The notes under the pieces were generated by a model that worked only from the letters and a program-made list of their open reading frames with translations, was not told where the DNA came from and did no database searches. DNA of 64,000 nt from Pontibacillus salicampi (GTDB lineage: Bacteria; Bacillota; Bacilli; Bacillales; BH030062), in the NCBI RefSeq assembly GCF_042434395.1, contig NZ_JBHLTP010000011.1, positions 124,001 through 188,000 on the forward strand. Direction: 5' to 3'. Shown here one piece after another: positions 35,843 to 43,657 of this stretch (positions are counted from its first letter, which is position 1; every line of letters starts with the position of its first letter). The position numbers and the translations under genes are program-made.

Positions 35843-36551
35843 CGTTCAAGGATTATCGAAATCATTTGAAAAGCAAGAAGTGTTAGCAAACATCACAACT
35901 GAGGTTGGTAAAGGAGATGTCGTTGCTGTAATTGGACCCTCCGGTTCGGGTAAATCTACCTTTCTACGTTGTCTCAATGGTCTGGAAAAAGCCACAAAAG
36001 GGATAATACAAGTAGACGGGCTCACCTTAACTGACAGCACCCTTAGCGACATAAGAGAGAAAACAGGGATGGTGTTTCAACATTTCCATCTATTCCCTCA
36101 TTTAACTGTACTGGATAACATCACCTTTGCTCCTATAGAGACAAAGAAGAAGCCTAGTAAAGATGCAAGCCATCATGCTATGTCATTGCTTGAATCTGTT
36201 GGTCTCGCTGATAAAGCAGCAGCCTTTCCCAATTCCTTATCAGGAGGGCAAAAGCAAAGGGTAGCAATTGCAAGGGCGTTGGCTATGGAGCCAGAAATCA
36301 TGCTGTTTGACGAACCAACTTCAGCGTTAGATCCAGAAATGGTTAAAGAGGTGCTCGATGTAATGAAGAAGTTGGCTGAATCAGGGATGACAATGGTTAT
36401 CGTTACGCATGAGATGGGGTTTGCAAGGGAGGTAGCAGACCGCATAATCTTTCTGGACAAAGGGGCAGTAGTGGAAGAAACCACACCTTACACATTTTTT
36501 CATCACCCTGAATCCGAAAGAGCTCAATCCTTCTTGGAGAAAGTATTATAA
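35835..36551 (+). CDS. Polar amino-acid ABC transporter ATPase (GlnQ type)
   Basis: 238 residues. Walker A GPSGSGKST (about 34-42), Q-loop VFQHFHLFPH, signature LSGGQKQRVAIARALA, Walker B IMLFDEPTSALDPE and switch His in VTHEMGFA. Completes the importer. GTG start (GTGATTAACG) overlapping the permease stop. Confidence 0.93.
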   Translation: MINVQGLSKSFEKQEVLANITTEVGKGDVVAVIGPSGSGKSTFLRCLNGLEKATKGIIQVDGLTLTDSTLSDIREKTGMVFQHFHLFPHLTVLDNITFAPIETKKKPSKDASHHAMSLLESVGLADKAAAFPNSLSGGQKQRVAIARALAMEPEIMLFDEPTSALDPEMVKEVLDVMKKLAESGMTMVIVTHEMGFAREVADRIIFLDKGAVVEETTPYTFFHHPESERAQSFLEKVL

Positions 36552-36555
36552 CCAT

Positions 36556-36590
36556 GCCCCACATATGATACGTGGGGTTATAATTTTCAT
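36556..36590 (+). terminator. Terminator of the amino-acid ABC operon
   Basis: CCCCAC (36558-36563)/GTGGGG (36573-36578) stem followed by TTATAATTTT. Confidence 0.65.
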
Positions 36591-36911
36591 TAGTATAATA
36601 GGAGATGAATCAACCCCATGTCAGATTAAGCCCTACTTTTTCCTAGGAAGGCTTATCCATAGTAAAGAGAAGAGCGATCCTTTTCCAGACCCGGAACAGT
36701 CCCTTCTTATCTCAAATGCAAGTCTTTCAGATGAGGACACTTTACAGTATAGCAACTACAAAGCCATCGTAAGTGAATGATAGTACCAATAGCTCAGTAG
36801 AAATACTAAATAATCGAGATGATTTTCATTGGCTCCTTCCCTCTCCACATGACAAAACTGTCCTTTAACCATTACAATGAAAGCATCATCCAAAAGGAGA
36901 GGAGTGCTTTT

Positions 36912-37904
36912 ATGAAAGCATTTGTACACGAAGCAATCAAAGGACTAGAAGGAACAAGCTATACAGACATGGAAGATATTGCAGTAATGGATGACGAGGT
37001 AAAGGTACACATTCGTTACGCTGGTTTGAATCATCGTGATCTATTTGTGTTAGACCGACATAAGGAAGAAGATCCTCCCCTCATTATCGGCTCAGATGGT
37101 GCAGGCATAGTGGAAGCAGTAGGAAAAAATGTTCATCATCTATCAAAAGGAGATGAAGTAGTTATTAATGCAGCACTTGGCTGGCAGAAGAAAAGCGCTG
37201 CCCCCCCTCCCTCCTTTCAACTTGTAGGTCTGCCTGGACATGGAACAATGGCTGAATATATCAACGTCCCTGCTGAAAGTGTGGAGCTGAAGCCAAAGCA
37301 TCTCACATGGGCTGAGGCTGGGGTCTTACCATTGGCTGCCTTAACAGCTTATCGTGCCCTTTTCACACGTGCAGAAGCGTCTGAAAATGACACTATTCTC
37401 CTCCCTGGAGTGGGTGGTGGTGCTGTAACCTATCTTATGCTCTTTGCGAAGGCTATCGGTGCAAGAGTTATTGTAACCTCTCGTTCAGAGGAGAAACGCA
37501 ACCAAGCATTAGACTTAGGAGCAGATGTAGCTATTGATAGCAGTGGTAACTGGGAAGAACAATTAAATGGAGAGAAAGTGGACAAAGTAGTTGAAACAGT
37601 GGGAGCAGCTACCTTTAATAAATCTCTCGACCAGTTGAAGAAGGGTGGCACTATTGTAACATTTGGAGCATCTGCAGGTGATGAAATAACAATGGATATC
37701 CGTAAGTTCTTCTATGGACAATTCAACCTTCTCGGTACCACCATGGGATCCCATGAAGAATTCCAGGAGATGCTGGCATTTGTGGACAAGCACCAAATAC
37801 GTCCGATAATCAATAGGGTATTCCCATTATCTGCAGCGAAAGAAGGAATGACCTACTTAGCACAAGGTCATCAACTTGGTAAGATAGCGATTGAAATACC
37901 TTAA
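36912..37904 (+). CDS. Zinc-independent quinone-oxidoreductase-like dehydrogenase (MDR family)
   Basis: 330 residues. A GroES-like domain (HIRYAGLNHRDLFVLDR, GSDGAGIVEAVGKNV) is followed by a Rossmann domain (GVGGGAVTYLMLFAKAIGARVIVTSRSEEKR, about 160-190). The protein lacks Cys, so it has neither structural nor catalytic zinc. Resembles B. subtilis YogA. NADPH-dependent reduction of quinones or enals is typical. The frame is open from 36819, but AGAGGAG sits 8 bp before ATG at 36912. Confidence 0.85.
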   Translation: MKAFVHEAIKGLEGTSYTDMEDIAVMDDEVKVHIRYAGLNHRDLFVLDRHKEEDPPLIIGSDGAGIVEAVGKNVHHLSKGDEVVINAALGWQKKSAAPPPSFQLVGLPGHGTMAEYINVPAESVELKPKHLTWAEAGVLPLAALTAYRALFTRAEASENDTILLPGVGGGAVTYLMLFAKAIGARVIVTSRSEEKRNQALDLGADVAIDSSGNWEEQLNGEKVDKVVETVGAATFNKSLDQLKKGGTIVTFGASAGDEITMDIRKFFYGQFNLLGTTMGSHEEFQEMLAFVDKHQIRPIINRVFPLSAAKEGMTYLAQGHQLGKIAIEIP

Positions 37905-37918
37905 TATGTAGAGGATGG

Positions 37919-37946
37919 AAAGAATCAAACACACGTTTGATTCTTT
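37919..37946. terminator. Bidirectional terminator between convergent genes
   Basis: 12-bp perfect stem AAAGAATCAAAC/GTTTGATTCTTT, 4-nt loop. Confidence 0.88.
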
Positions 37947-37955
37947 CTATTTATC

Positions 37956-38816
37956 TTATGACCTATTATCTAAATACTGTTTTACTTTTTCTGCTGTGGA
38001 AAAACGATCGTCCCCTGCTAAAACGGTAAATATGTCAGCTTTCAGACCTTGTTTATCTCCGCCTACGATAAACAATTGCTCTGCGACTTTTCCTTTTTCA
38101 GCTACAAACCTTGTATAAATAGGAGCCTGCAAACGATTGGCAAGAGTTTCAGCAGAAGGGTAGTCTAAATAGGAATTAATAACTACTGCATATTTCAGCA
38201 TCTCTTCTTCCTCCTCTTCCTCTTTCTTCTCCGGAATATACTTCATTCCAAAGTAGTCACATATCCCCTTCGCATGCTCTACTGCTACTTCTTTTTGAAA
38301 TTTAGGATCAATCATGAGCAAGGCTTCTCTTTTATCATCCATAAACCCATTCTCACTCAAAATCGCAATCATGTTTGTCTCTCGCAGCACATGAAAATTG
38401 GCCTCATTAATACCACGCCAATTCTGATTAGTCCCTTGCTTTAAATATTTACCGATTGCTGCAGCCAGCTTACCAGCCTCTTTATTTGTATGACCAATAT
38501 ATACATAAATCTCATTCCCAGTTGGATTGGCCCCTCCAAAGGAACCATCAAATGCATTATAATGCACGGAAATATAGGCGTCAGCACCTGCTGCGTTTGC
38601 CTTATCTGTTCTCTCTTTTAATGGGGTGTCGGCACTTGTTGGTGCAACAAGAAGAGTCTTAAATCCACATCTTTCTAGCTCTATTCTCAAGTAATTTACA
38701 ACAGCACTATTAAATTCATTTTCTTGGATAGACCTTCCCAGTTCAGATATATAAGGTGTTCGCTTACCGGGGGTATTCTTTCCATGCCCATCGTCCAAAG
38801 CAATTAACTTTGGCAT
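37956..38816 (-). CDS. N-acetylmuramoyl-L-alanine amidase (Amidase_3) with a CWB2-like C-terminus
   Basis: 286 residues. Amidase_3 motifs are LDDGHGKNTPGKRTP (Zn His), E in QENEFNSAVVNYL and SVHYNAFDG (second His), with catalytic Glu in ILSENGFMDD. After an acidic linker (EKKEEEEEEE), a C-terminal module ends in AEQLFIVGGDKQGLKADIFTVLAGDDRFSTAEKVKQYL. That tail resembles one degenerate CWB2 repeat. No signal peptide, as in CwlC-type or phage-like lysins, so it may act in mother-cell lysis. AAGGGAG favours ATG at 38816 over upstream in-frame codons. Confidence 0.85.
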   Translation of the reverse strand: MPKLIALDDGHGKNTPGKRTPYISELGRSIQENEFNSAVVNYLRIELERCGFKTLLVAPTSADTPLKERTDKANAAGADAYISVHYNAFDGSFGGANPTGNEIYVYIGHTNKEAGKLAAAIGKYLKQGTNQNWRGINEANFHVLRETNMIAILSENGFMDDKREALLMIDPKFQKEVAVEHAKGICDYFGMKYIPEKKEEEEEEEMLKYAVVINSYLDYPSAETLANRLQAPIYTRFVAEKGKVAEQLFIVGGDKQGLKADIFTVLAGDDRFSTAEKVKQYLDNRS

Positions 38817-39484
38817 ACTCATCACTCCCTTATCCTCCACTAGCCCCGTTTATATTGGTACTATTAGTAATAAATGTTAATCATCCCTATTGTGAGTGTG
38901 CTCCCACACAGAAATAGTAAAAACAACCTCCTTTTTTCACAGAGAATAGGACAATTGTCACAGTTATCGAACATTATATTATCATAGCGGAGGCACAAGA
39001 TATGTTAACTTATGGTAAATTTTAAAAAGAAGGGGAAGAATCGCATTACGTTGGACAATTTATAATAGTCATAAATCTATTCATTACATTATGTTCATGA
39101 TTCTTTATTCCTAGATAGAGTGAGTGTTAGAGAAGAGGACTAATGAAAATAATTGAAAATGGTGTACGAAGGGGATATATTTTGAGGATGATAGCTATGC
39201 CCATTCCTTTAAATGGAACAGACAAATTGAATATGAAGAAAGTGTAAAGGGGATTCGAGTGAACAAGAGATAGTAATCAAACCCGTGATAATGGGATGTT
39301 TAGGGCAAAACAGGAAAGAGTATAGGACAAAAGAAAGCACATCTTTACAATTCCTTAAAAAATGGCTACCATCGTCCTATACTCTCTATTTCCAGAACAT
39401 GCTATACTATATGTATTGAATTTTGTTGGCTGATGTCACATATTAGTAGTTGGGCCTGTTTCCTGAAGGGATGCAGGTCTTTTC
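38817..39484. other. 668-bp gap with a probable small RNA and no clear gene
   Basis: Contains a 34-codon frame (39143-39247) with a weak AGAGGA site, and an open but start-less frame at about 39157-39273. Neither is convincing. Further right lie an inverted repeat, a promoter-like TGCTATACT and a terminator hairpin (see 39400-39487). Confidence 0.5.
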
Positions 39485-39487
39485 TTA
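39400..39487 (+). ncRNA. Candidate small RNA, about 73 nt
   Basis: Extended -10 TGCTATACT (39400-39408) predicts a start near 39415. A strong hairpin with T-rich tail (39452-39487) would end the transcript. The T run is on the plus strand only, and the flanking gene is on the minus strand, so the hairpin is not that gene's terminator. Just upstream a 12-bp inverted repeat AGAGTATAGGAC/GTCCTATACTCT (39317-39328, 39374-39385) covers the -35 region and may be an operator. No homologue recognised. Confidence 0.4.
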
Positions 39488-39844
39488 TTGAACATCATAT
39501 TTTAATTTTTTCTTTAAAACACGAAGCACCAGTTCCTCAAACAGCTCCATCCATACCGAGAGCCCACTGCCTGTCTGCAAGCAATTAAAATACGTACTAC
39601 CATATATAATGGATAGGCTTGATGGTACGAATGTATAATTGTAGTCATGCCATTTCTCCTGAATCCACATCCATATTTCAACATCATCTTTTTTCCAGTC
39701 CATCTTCATGAATTCATACAAGGCAACTGCCTGGAGTGGATCTAGCTCTTTGGGATGGCGAAGTTCATCAGGATCTCCCCATTGGGCAAGCTCTAATAGT
39801 TCCAAATCAAACTGTTCTCCTAAATACTGAATAAAAGAGACCAT
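39485..39844 (-). CDS. Conserved hypothetical protein
   Basis: 119 residues, acidic, Trp-rich (WGDPDELRHPKELDPLQAVALYEFMKMDWKKDDVEIWMWIQEKWHDYNY). No signal peptide or membrane helix; a basic C-terminus LRVLKKKLKYDVQ. ATG with GGAGGA upstream on the minus strand. No family recognised. Confidence 0.55.
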   Translation of the reverse strand: MVSFIQYLGEQFDLELLELAQWGDPDELRHPKELDPLQAVALYEFMKMDWKKDDVEIWMWIQEKWHDYNYTFVPSSLSIIYGSTYFNCLQTGSGLSVWMELFEELVLRVLKKKLKYDVQ

Positions 39845-39964
39845 TATCGTTCCTCCTCACCAAAAAACCCCTTTATAGGGATTAAAGCATAATTTTCCCT
39901 GATGTGAAATGTTTTTATACATATCTTAAAATAGGTTTAACAAATCGTCTGCCCTACTAGTATA

Positions 39965-39999
39965 TGCAAAAAGCCAGCATTATGGAAAGGCTGGCTTCA
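39965..39999 (-). terminator. Terminator of the 48-aa gene at 40053
   Basis: Stem AAGCCAGC/GCTGGCTT with TTTTT on the minus strand. Confidence 0.75.
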
Positions 40000-40052
40000 T
40001 TTTTATGAATGCATTCATACGTTTATTATGATAGCATACTTTCCAAATTGTT

Positions 40053-40199
40053 TTATCCGACATTGTTCCCTTCTATCTTCTTGAGCCTTTCTTCTATTGG
40101 TTTTATTTTCTCTATATATGATATGGATGAGTAAATGCAAACAGCCATTGATATACAAATGATCATTAATAATGCCCATATATTCTTTTTCGTTATCAT
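40053..40199 (-). CDS. 48-residue membrane-anchored peptide
   Basis: MITKKNIWALLMIICISMAVCIYSSISYIEK... : one N-terminal helix and a charged helical tail KIKPIEERLKKIEGNNVG. The ribosome site AAGAAGAG is mediocre, but a proper terminator follows 55 bp downstream. Function unknown. Confidence 0.45.
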   Translation of the reverse strand: MITKKNIWALLMIICISMAVCIYSSISYIEKIKPIEERLKKIEGNNVG

Positions 40200-40396
40200 A
40201 CTCTTCTTAGCACTATCAATTGTGACAAAACCATTACTACTATAAAAGCTGAAAAAAAGAGCGTTATCATGGAAAACTCTAATTGGATAATGGATAGCAT
40301 TATAATAGACGGTGTATAACTCGAATCATTTATATAGTATATGTTCTCTACCTTTAGTAGCCAATCGTATTGAATAACTTTTAGTTACCCCCCCCA

Positions 40397-40588
40397 TTAA
40401 ATGGTAACTAAATCCCCTCTTAAACGATTTTGATTAAAAAGTATATAACTAGCAAATAAGAAAATCCCTATTATAAAAAGATACACTAATATAAGCTTCC
40501 CTATCTCTTTCCCTTGCTGCGTGTTCATCCGCCTCTTTATTCTTCCTGAATCTCCACCACGGAACTCCATCCTTCCATGTACCTTCAC
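40397..40588 (-). CDS. Short membrane protein, start uncertain
   Basis: Up to 63 residues with one clear helix IGKLILVYLFIIGIFLFASYILF and a polar tail. Possible starts are GTG at 40588 and ATG at 40570 or 40528; GGAAGG touches the second and AGAGG lies 3 bp from the third. Unknown function; moderately likely to be real. Confidence 0.4.
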   Translation of the reverse strand: MKVHGRMEFRGGDSGRIKRRMNTQQGKEIGKLILVYLFIIGIFLFASYILFNQNRLRGDLVTI

Positions 40589-40723
40589 CCACTTATCATT
40601 TATTTTTAAAGGGTATCATAGTCAGAAACACAAAAAAATCTCTGTCCCTATAGCAGGAACAGAGTAAGTAGGAGGATGAATATAGTAAAACCCATTGGCG
40701 GTACTAGAGTGGGTTTCAGCTAG

Positions 40724-40882
40724 CTAGCATACAGACATTTCTACAATCTTACCAACAGAAGCAGGAGTACTTCCATTACCTTCACTTTTTGAATCAGAGC
40801 TCTTTGCAATAAGTCCATAAACCAATGTACCAAATAAGAAAAGACCAAATATGAGCAACAACGCAATGGACAGTTTGCGCAT
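40724..40882 (-). CDS. 52-residue exported or membrane-anchored peptide
   Basis: MRKLSIALLLIFGLFLFGTLVYGLIAK forms a signal anchor, followed by a Ser/Gly-rich polar tail ending SVGKIVEMSVC. GGGGAG lies 6 bp before ATG, a strong site. Unknown function. Confidence 0.55.
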   Translation of the reverse strand: MRKLSIALLLIFGLFLFGTLVYGLIAKSSDSKSEGNGSTPASVGKIVEMSVC

Positions 40883-40963
40883 CACGTTCTCCCCTCTCAT
40901 GATGTCGTTCCAGATGAAAATGAGTTATACTTTTACTATACACAAATAGTCAGAAAATTATGC

Positions 40964-40994
40964 TTAAAAAAACCCTAGAGTTACAACTCCAGGG
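40964..40994 (-). terminator. Terminator of the DUF3892 gene
   Basis: Ten-base stem CCCTGGAGTT/AACTCTAGGG (one G·T pair) and T7 on the minus strand. Confidence 0.88.
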
Positions 40995-41000
40995 TAGACG

Positions 41001-41225
41001 TTAAAACAATGGCATGTTGGATAAGTTGTTGGATTCATCACTATCCGGGGTGCTTCTCAGGTGCATATCCCCATCTTTTCCTCGATTGATGTCCACATGT
41101 TCTAATAAGCCATCCAATGCCATTTGTTGCGCTTCTTTATAATCGACAATATCACCATTTGACAGCTTCATCTTAATAATACTTCCTTGACCATTTTTAC
41201 GGACTGCTACAATTCTTTCAGCCAA
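41001..41225 (-). CDS. DUF3892 domain protein
   Basis: 74 residues: ERIVAVRKNGQGSIIKMKLSNGDIVDYKEAQQMALDGLLEHVDINRGKDGDMHLRSTPDSDESNNLSNMP. The VRKN...G.I...L..G....Y.EA pattern and the NNLxxMP end match DUF3892. Cytosolic; function unknown. Divergent from the GIY-YIG gene. Confidence 0.78.
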   Translation of the reverse strand: MAERIVAVRKNGQGSIIKMKLSNGDIVDYKEAQQMALDGLLEHVDINRGKDGDMHLRSTPDSDESNNLSNMPLF

Positions 41226-41298
41226 AGTAATCGCCTCCTTACTATATTTTTAGTAATGTAATCGAATTTATGTATGGAGAAAAGAGGAGGATTAAATC

Positions 41299-42054
41299 GT
41301 GTACACTATTGAAAAATTGCCATTTGAATTCGTATCGATGATAGAACCAGACAAAACTGCTTCTGGAAGAGTGCTGGAGTACATCCCAGAGAACCCTTTT
41401 CAGGAGGAAGAAGAACGAGTAAACTATCCATTTGCAGGAGGTCCTTTTTGTTCCTTTTCTATTCCCACGTATGAGGAGAATGGTATATATCTTCTTCTGG
41501 TGAACGAACGGATTAATTATGTAGGAAAGTGTTCTCATCTTAGCCATTTGTTTAATAATGGATTCGGCAGTATTGTTCTGGAACGTTCCTATATTATGAA
41601 TAACCTTGAACTTTGCAGAATAAATTACAAAATGCTTCAAGCTTTCTTCAAAGGAGGATCTATTACCTTATTGTTTGCTCAAACAGCAGAGGACCGTAAC
41701 TGGACTACATTTCTCGCTAAGCGTTTTCTACCAGAGTGGAATATACCCTTATATAGTTCGGAGCGCTTTGTCATTCCCGATATGCCATCCTCCATGGTCG
41801 TAAAAACAAGAGGAAAATATGGTCCTCTATATGATTACTTAGAAGGCCATGGAGACGATAAGGTGTACCTTTCCTTCACAGAAATACAAGCTATTCTGGG
41901 TACTACCTTGCCCTTGTCAGCATACCGCCAATCCACTTGGTGGTCTAACGACAGCTCACATGCTCAAGCCAAAGCGTGGCTTTCTGCTGGTTTTCGTATT
42001 CAATCTGCCTATTTAGGCAACTATGTCATATTCGAACGACTAACACCTGCATAA
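41299..42054 (+). CDS. GIY-YIG domain protein fused to a DUF7662-like domain
   Basis: 251 residues. A GIY-YIG nuclease-type core NGIYLLLVNERINYVGKCSHLSHLFNNGFG (GIY at 62-64, YVG at 74-76) is preceded by about 60 unfamiliar residues. A C-terminal domain (about 171-238) reads KYGPLYDYLEGHGDDKVYLSFTEIQAILGTTLPLSAYRQSTWWSN, then WLSAGFRI, like DUF7662. The first module would cut DNA; whether the catalytic Arg/Glu are intact needs an alignment. GTG start 8 bp after AGGAGG. Monocistronic. Confidence 0.72.
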   Translation: MYTIEKLPFEFVSMIEPDKTASGRVLEYIPENPFQEEEERVNYPFAGGPFCSFSIPTYEENGIYLLLVNERINYVGKCSHLSHLFNNGFGSIVLERSYIMNNLELCRINYKMLQAFFKGGSITLLFAQTAEDRNWTTFLAKRFLPEWNIPLYSSERFVIPDMPSSMVVKTRGKYGPLYDYLEGHGDDKVYLSFTEIQAILGTTLPLSAYRQSTWWSNDSSHAQAKAWLSAGFRIQSAYLGNYVIFERLTPA

Positions 42055-42129
42055 CAAATACAGCTATTGTGAAGGTATAAAAGTAGTTATAGAATATAAT
42101 ATTGAAAAAGCTTACATTGTTATAGAAAA

Positions 42130-42143
42130 AGAACATACGTTCT
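42130..42143. promoter_or_regulatory. LexA/DinR-like SOS box
   Basis: AGAACATACGTTCT fits the Bacillus SOS consensus core GAAC-N4-GTTC, and the inner bases obey RNRY. Flanks are A/T rather than C/G. TATGAT at 42146-42151 follows. Confidence 0.5.
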
Positions 42144-42152
42144 GTTATGATG

Positions 42153-42226
42153 AATAGAGAGGGAATACTCCACCTAGCTTATGACCTTCCCTATACTTAA
42201 TTGGTTAGGTCGGAGTCCCTCTCCTA
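42153..42226. ncRNA. Long hairpin downstream of the LexA-like box
   Basis: ATAGAGAGGGA-ATACTCC-ACCTA faces TAGGT-CGGAGTCCCTCTCCTAT, an interrupted stem of about 20 bp with a ~28-nt loop. No T run follows on either strand and no coding frame is convincing across 42060-42500. It could be part of an SOS-controlled RNA. Confidence 0.35.
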
Positions 42227-42360
42227 TTGTAATTTCACATGCTTATATAAAATGATACTTTTTAATGGGAACTGTTTAAAAATGCCTGATACCATCTTTC
42301 TCAAGTTACATAGAAGATGGAACAATCTAATATCAATATTTATCTTTATCAAAGCTTACA

Positions 42361-42388
42361 ACAAAGACCCCGGCACAATACCGAGGTC
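42361..42388 (-). terminator. Terminator of the exchanger gene
   Basis: GACCTCGG/CCGGGGTC stem (G·T allowed) followed by TTTGTTGT on the minus strand. Confidence 0.6.
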
Positions 42389-42500
42389 ACCTGTTCACAC
42401 CATTACCCTTTCCTGTACAGTCTATTTCAGGAACAAATGCTTCCAGGACTTGGAGCGTATTTTCATGGGATGGATGCACTTATAAATAGGTTACTACTAA

Positions 42501-43463
42501 TTAAAAAATGGTATAGGACACTACAAAGTACACCAGCGTCACAAGTAAAGACGGCGCTGCATACATCCACGTATTACCTGTGCCCTTCGTTCTTAATAAA
42601 TTAAACATAACCACGACAATCATAAATACACAAAGAATGGCAATGTACATGTTGCTTGTATGAACTGCCTTTAGAATGGCGCTGTCTTGATACATGACAT
42701 CTGTTAAAAACAGAATCTGCAAATTGAAAAGGTTACTACCCAGAATCGAACCAATTGCCATATTGTAGTTCGCCATCTTTATTGCTGCCAGCACTGCTAC
42801 AAATTCTGGCAAAGATGTTGCTGCAGCAATAAGAAAACTACCAACAAAGCTTGAATTCATCCCTGTTATCGTTGCGAGGCGATCTCCTGAAATAGAGAGT
42901 GCACTACCCGCGACAAACACAACGACTGACGCTCCAATAAACCCGTAAATGGCTGTTTTAAGGTTGTAATCTTTGTCTACCTGCTCTTCTTCTTTCTCCT
43001 CCTCACTAGAGTTAGAAAGCTTTATATAGACTGCATACATGACAAAAATAAGAACCATTTCTACCCCTACATTGAATAATTCAATGGAACCTGGATTGAT
43101 AAGAGCTATAATGATAATAAGCGTAAATAATAAACCAATTAACGCTGTCGGGACATTATCACGAGCGCTAGCATGCTGAAATAGCTTCTTTCTTCTATAT
43201 ACCACGTCCATAGAAGCAATGATCAAAAGATTGAATACGTTACTCCCAAGCATGTTACCTACAGCAATATCAGTATTATCAATGTACACAGCTGTAAAAC
43301 TTGTTGTCAGCTCAGGAAGGGAAGTGGCACCCGCAATGAGGAAGGTTCCAACTGCAGCTCCACTTAATGCTGATTTCCTGCTAATGACATCTCCAAAACG
43401 ATTTAAATAGATAGCTCCCATGATTACGACGAACGCTGCTGCAATAAAAATTCCATATACCAT
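42501..43463 (-). CDS. Na+/Ca2+-exchanger family cation antiporter, Mn-riboswitch controlled
   Basis: 320 residues with ten membrane helices. The two alpha-repeats are GATSLPELTTSF + GNMLGSNVFNLLI and AATSLPEFVAVL + GSILGSNLFNLQI, and an acidic cytoplasmic loop (SSEEEKEEEQVDKD) separates the halves. Members exchange Ca2+ (or Mn2+) for Na+ or H+. The yybP-ykoY element upstream suggests Mn2+ as regulator and perhaps as exported substrate. GGAGAGGAG leads to ATG at 43463, not to the upstream in-frame codon at 43514. Confidence 0.87.
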   Translation of the reverse strand: MVYGIFIAAAFVVIMGAIYLNRFGDVISRKSALSGAAVGTFLIAGATSLPELTTSFTAVYIDNTDIAVGNMLGSNVFNLLIIASMDVVYRRKKLFQHASARDNVPTALIGLLFTLIIIIALINPGSIELFNVGVEMVLIFVMYAVYIKLSNSSEEEKEEEQVDKDYNLKTAIYGFIGASVVVFVAGSALSISGDRLATITGMNSSFVGSFLIAAATSLPEFVAVLAAIKMANYNMAIGSILGSNLFNLQILFLTDVMYQDSAILKAVHTSNMYIAILCVFMIVVVMFNLLRTKGTGNTWMYAAPSLLVTLVYFVVSYTIF

Positions 43464-43507
43464 AGTGATGTCTCCTCTCCGCCAGTTAACAGACCCTGGC
43501 CATTTAA

Positions 43508-43609
43508 TCTCCAAGGTCTTGCGGACTGAATGAGCTATATTCAGCCTGATGAACCAGGTTCATGACCGTGTTGATGATTCATCAGCCTCAAAGGCCGCTA
43601 CTCCCCTTG
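43508..43609 (-). ncRNA. yybP-ykoY manganese riboswitch
   Basis: On the minus strand the segment starts GCAAGGGGAGTAGC and ends GCAAGACCTTGGAG. GGGGAGTAGC and GCAAGACCTT are the conserved ends of the yybP-ykoY aptamer, and CAAGG/CCTTG forms P1. Two inner hairpins are GATGAATCATC-type and CTGAATATAGCTCATTCAG. It ends about 45 nt before the exchanger start. Confidence 0.85.
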
Positions 43610-43657
43610 CTCTAATAGTTGGAATCGATTTCTATTTATCCATTCAAATATAAGTGG

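Noticed and set aside
36565..36780. 71-codon frame after the ABC operon
   Set aside because: Begins inside the terminator hairpin and lacks a ribosome site; the C-terminal part looks somewhat protein-like, so a decayed gene fragment cannot be excluded.
39143..39273. 34-codon frame and an open frame without a start
   Set aside because: Weak ribosome site and no recognisable protein features; could be a remnant.
42201..42604. Two overlapping frames of about 95 codons
   Set aside because: No ribosome site; they cross the exchanger terminator and the structured region.
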